DNA of 8,476 nt, taken from assembly GCA_002378125.1 (NCBI GenBank), contig DFRF01000150.1, positions 1-8,476 of the forward strand, in the 5' to 3' direction. The DNA is from Rhodospirillaceae bacterium UBA3470. Lineage in GTDB: Bacteria; Pseudomonadota; Alphaproteobacteria; Rhodospirillales; Casp-alpha2. The notes below the pieces were generated by a model, which was not told the DNA's origin, ran no database searches, and saw nothing but the letters and a program-made list of their open reading frames with translations. Positions 6,513 to 8,476 of the stretch are shown here, piece after piece (position 1 is the first letter of the stretch; every line of letters starts with the position of its first letter). The position numbers and the translations under genes were made by a program.

Positions 6513-7232
6513 TCAGTCGCGGAAGAACTCCGCCATAGCGATTGTGGCTGCAACCCCGGCATTCAGACTCTCAACCCCTTCGCGCCCACCTGGAATTTGG
6601 ACCAACTCATCACAGTACTTACGCGTCTTCTCGCGAAGGCCTTCGCCCTCGGCGCCGATGACGATAACGGTTTTCTCGGCGAACTCGGCCTGCGCCAGGG
6701 TCTTTTTGCCACGCTCATCCATGCCGTAGGCCCAATAGCCCAGTCCCTTCAGGTCCTGCAACGCGCGAGACACATTGGTCACCCGGAACACCTTAACGAA
6801 TTCCGCACCGCCCACGGCATAGCGGACTACCGTCGAACTCAGGCTGACCGACCGGTTCTTCATGACCAGAACGGCATCAACTCCGAAGAATGCGGCGCCA
6901 CGCAGGATGGTAGCGAAGTTCTGCGGGTTGGAGACCTGATCGAGTGCCAGAATACAACGCCCATGTTCCAGGATATCCAGGTCTCGGTCGCCATAGTGCG
7001 GGCGGGGATTTGCAAACACCACAATGCCCTGGTGTTTATCATCTTCCGTAAATTCACCCAGACGCCGGAATGTCGGCCAGTCCAGAAATTCAGGTTCGAT
7101 ACCGTTTTTCTGTGCGAAGTCTATGAATTCCTGATGGTATTCTTCTTTGCCGGCAATAGCCATACGCTGGATATCCTGGGGCCGCGCCAGGAACACGGCG
7201 CGGACCGAGTGTTTGCCAAAAATCTTTTCCAC
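6513..7232 (-). CDS. TrmH/SpoU family RNA 2'-O-methyltransferase
   Basis: The 239-residue protein has an N-terminal substrate-binding domain (FGKHSVRAVFLARP at 5-18, KHQGIVVFANP at 66-76) and a C-terminal SPOUT knot methyltransferase that uses S-adenosylmethionine to methylate a ribose 2'-OH of rRNA or tRNA. Motif 1 is NPQNFATILRGA at 102-113 with Arg111 kept, motif 2 is VIGAEGEGLR at 191-200, and motif 3 is IPGGREGVESLNAGVAA at 213-229 with Asn224 kept. Motif 1 normally reads NPxNxG; here the Gly is Ala107. The N-terminus resembles E. coli YfiF more than RlmB, so I do not assign 23S G2251. The start is GTG at 7232 with GAGGAG at 7247-7242, 9 nt upstream. It lies 21 nt downstream of the DUF1971 remnant on the same strand. 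Confidence 0.85.
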   Translation of the reverse strand: MEKIFGKHSVRAVFLARPQDIQRMAIAGKEEYHQEFIDFAQKNGIEPEFLDWPTFRRLGEFTEDDKHQGIVVFANPRPHYGDRDLDILEHGRCILALDQVSNPQNFATILRGAAFFGVDAVLVMKNRSVSLSSTVVRYAVGGAEFVKVFRVTNVSRALQDLKGLGYWAYGMDERGKKTLAQAEFAEKTVIVIGAEGEGLREKTRKYCDELVQIPGGREGVESLNAGVAATIAMAEFFRD

Positions 7233-7241
7233 AGTCCCGGG

Positions 7242-7247
7242 CTCCTC
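7242..7247 (-). promoter_or_regulatory. Shine-Dalgarno of the TrmH-family gene
   Basis: GAGGAG on the minus strand, 9 nt before the codon at 7232-7230. It supports the GTG as the true start of the methyltransferase. Confidence 0.7.
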
Positions 7248-7253
7248 TGCCTC

Positions 7254-7526
7254 TTAGAGATAGAATCCCATGTAAAATTCGAGTACTCTCAGGGGCGTCT
7301 CATGACGAGCTTGGATCGGTTCAATTATCTCCGGCGTTCCCAAGCACAAGAGAGTTACCATCTCGTAGCCCGCCTACCCCAATTGAATTTTACTAGACAA
7401 TACGTGGACCACACCCCTGACACCGTCTTTGGTAGCATGATCCATGAGCAGCCCGGCGGGCACCATGCCTTGTGTAAACGCCAGGGTTTTCTTGTGGGCG
7501 CTGACATTGGGCGGAAACGTGCACAT
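7254..7526 (-). pseudogene. DUF1971 (TehB/YeaR-like small cupin) gene broken by an in-frame TAG
   Basis: Reading the minus strand from ATG at 7526 gives 50 codons, a TAG at 7376-7374, then 39 further codons in the same frame to TAA at 7256-7254. The whole fits the DUF1971 family in order: FPPNVSAHKKTLAF at 4-17, MVPAGLLMDHATKDGVRGVV at 21-40, HVLSSKIQLG at 41-50, then, after the stop, LGTPEIIEP at 62-70, RHETPL at 74-79 and LEFYMGFYL at 82-90. Members of this family known to me are small cupin-like proteins of about 90-120 residues (tellurite-related annotations, YeaR). The length is normal and the stop falls in the variable loop. Normally conserved residues are altered (LEG as LSS, PHH as ARH, VEFYR as MGFYL), which suggests decay rather than a sequencing error alone. 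No good Shine-Dalgarno precedes the ATG. It lies 73 nt from the divergent DapA-family gene. Confidence 0.72.
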
Positions 7527-7588
7527 AACTGGTAGGGCCCCATCTCTCTATTCTAGACTAGGATCATACTGAGAAACCTACAAAGGTT

Positions 7589-7593
7589 AAGGA
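7589..7593 (+). promoter_or_regulatory. Shine-Dalgarno of the DapA-superfamily gene
   Basis: AAGGA lies 6 nt before the ATG at 7600 and is well placed for initiation there. The 73-nt gap 7527-7599 upstream should hold the promoter, but no confident -35/-10 pair was found. Confidence 0.6.
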
Positions 7594-7599
7594 CCGATC

Positions 7600-8476
7600 A
7601 TGAATAAAATCTATAAAGGCGTCTTCCCCATTGCCCCCACGCCATTCAACGACGACGGCGCCATTGATGCCGAAAGCCAGAAACGCGTCCTCGATTGCAT
7701 GATAGACCAAGGTGTCGATGGTATCTGCATCCTGGCCAATTATTCCGAACAGTTTCTGTTGAGCGATGAAGAACGGATAGAACTCCTGGATTTGTGCATG
7801 GATCATGTAGCCAGCCGGGTGCCAATAATCGCGACCTGCTCACACTTCTCCACCCGCATCGCCGCTACTCGTGCCAAACAAGCGGCCCAGCGGGGTGCGG
7901 CAATGATCATGATGATGCCACCCTACCACGGCGCGCTTCTGAAGGCCGGCCCGCAAGGGATCATCGAGCATTTCACTGTCGTGGCCGAAGCTGCTGGTGT
8001 TCCGATCATGGTCCAGGACGCACCCCTAAGCGGGGTCGATCTCTCCATCGATCTATTGGTTCGCATGGCGACGGAGATGTCGGGTGTTTCCTACTTCAAA
8101 ATCGAAACACCGCAGACCGCCGATAAGCTGCGCGCGCTTATTGCCGCCGGCGGTGATGCCATCGCTGGCCCCTTCGATGGCGAGGAATCGATTACCCTCA
8201 TTGCCGACTTAAACGCCGGCGCGACGGGCACTATGCCGAGCGCATTACTGCCTGATCTCATCAGACCGGTGCTGACACATCACGCTGCCGGCGATTCGAC
8301 TGCCGCTGAAGCCCAGTACGCGAAAATCCTACCGCTGATTAATTTCGAGAACCGCCAATGCGGGCTTCGGGCTTGCAAGGCCATCATGATGGAGGGCGGC
8401 GTAATCACAACGGATCATGTGCGCCACCCGTTGCCGCCGCTACCTACAGAAACACGTACCCAACTTTTGGATCTCG
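7600..8476 (+). CDS. DapA-superfamily lyase, L-2-keto-3-deoxyarabonate dehydratase-like, 3' end cut off by window
   Basis: The first 292 codons of a class I aldolase-fold (TIM barrel) enzyme; family proteins are about 300-310 residues, so nearly all is present. The Schiff-base lysine is Lys167 in GVSYFKIETP. Two hallmark DapA motifs are changed: the GTTGE pyruvate-binding loop reads NYSEQ at 47-51, and the catalytic-Tyr motif YNxP reads QDAP at 139-142. This argues against dihydrodipicolinate synthase. A Gln in that place and a Glu two residues after the lysine (Glu169) are features I associate with L-2-keto-3-deoxyarabonate dehydratase, which converts the keto-deoxy acid to 2-oxoglutarate semialdehyde. 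GPFDGEESITL at 190-200, AGATGTM at 206-212, and LPLINFENRQCGLRACK at 244-260 also fit that subgroup. It is divergent from the minus-strand genes. Other keto-deoxy acids or an aldolase activity remain possible. Confidence 0.85.
   Translation, partial: MNKIYKGVFPIAPTPFNDDGAIDAESQKRVLDCMIDQGVDGICILANYSEQFLLSDEERIELLDLCMDHVASRVPIIATCSHFSTRIAATRAKQAAQRGAAMIMMMPPYHGALLKAGPQGIIEHFTVVAEAAGVPIMVQDAPLSGVDLSIDLLVRMATEMSGVSYFKIETPQTADKLRALIAAGGDAIAGPFDGEESITLIADLNAGATGTMPSALLPDLIRPVLTHHAAGDSTAAEAQYAKILPLINFENRQCGLRACKAIMMEGGVITTDHVRHPLPPLPTETRTQLLDL

Noticed and set aside
7305..7345. tRNA-like GGTTCAATT near the methyltransferase
   Set aside because: No anticodon arm, D arm or pairing acceptor stem could be built. 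The stretch is explained by the DUF1971 remnant on the other strand.
6597..7535. Plus-strand open frame of 312 codons
   Set aside because: It lies antisense to the TrmH-family gene, whose motifs and ribosome site are clear, and to the DUF1971 remnant. Its product resembles no family and is a shadow.

Overview
The window looks like a stretch of alphaproteobacterial chromosome with moderate GC. This rests on two genes typical of that class: a molybdopterin-binding protein of the MoeA-like plus MobA-like type, and a PlsC acyltransferase with the HQSAWE box. No mobile element, tRNA, rRNA or CRISPR array was seen.

Layout: seven genes and one broken gene lie on the minus strand, and one partial gene lies on the plus strand at the right end. 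In minus-strand reading order from about 7526 to 1 they are: a DUF1971 pseudogene split by an amber codon, a TrmH/SpoU RNA methyltransferase, an SMP-30/gluconolactonase-type lactonase, a Gfo/Idh/MocA oxidoreductase, an extended SDR reductase of the dihydroflavonol-reductase type, a 215-nt gap with two inverted repeats, a LigC-like Gfo/Idh/MocA dehydrogenase, a 411-nt region without a recognised gene, a PlsC-type acyltransferase, and the first 325 codons of the molybdopterin-binding protein. Reading divergently to the right from 7600 is a DapA-superfamily lyase resembling L-2-keto-3-deoxyarabonate dehydratase, cut by the window end.

The middle and right parts look like small-molecule catabolism placed among housekeeping genes. 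The lactonase and its neighbouring oxidoreductase form a tight pair (10-nt gap, Shine-Dalgarno overlapping the stop codon), and the SDR follows after 97 nt. A dehydrogenase, a lactonase and a 2-keto-3-deoxy acid dehydratase are three of the classes used in non-phosphorylative oxidation of pentoses or other sugar acids. The LigC-like gene instead resembles the protocatechuate 4,5-cleavage dehydrogenase, which converts a cyclic hemiacetal to a lactone. No ring-cleavage dioxygenase, transporter or regulator lies in the window, so the actual substrates are open.

The least expected observation is the DUF1971 remnant at 7254..7526. It matches the family along its length but carries one in-frame TAG and several degraded conserved positions.
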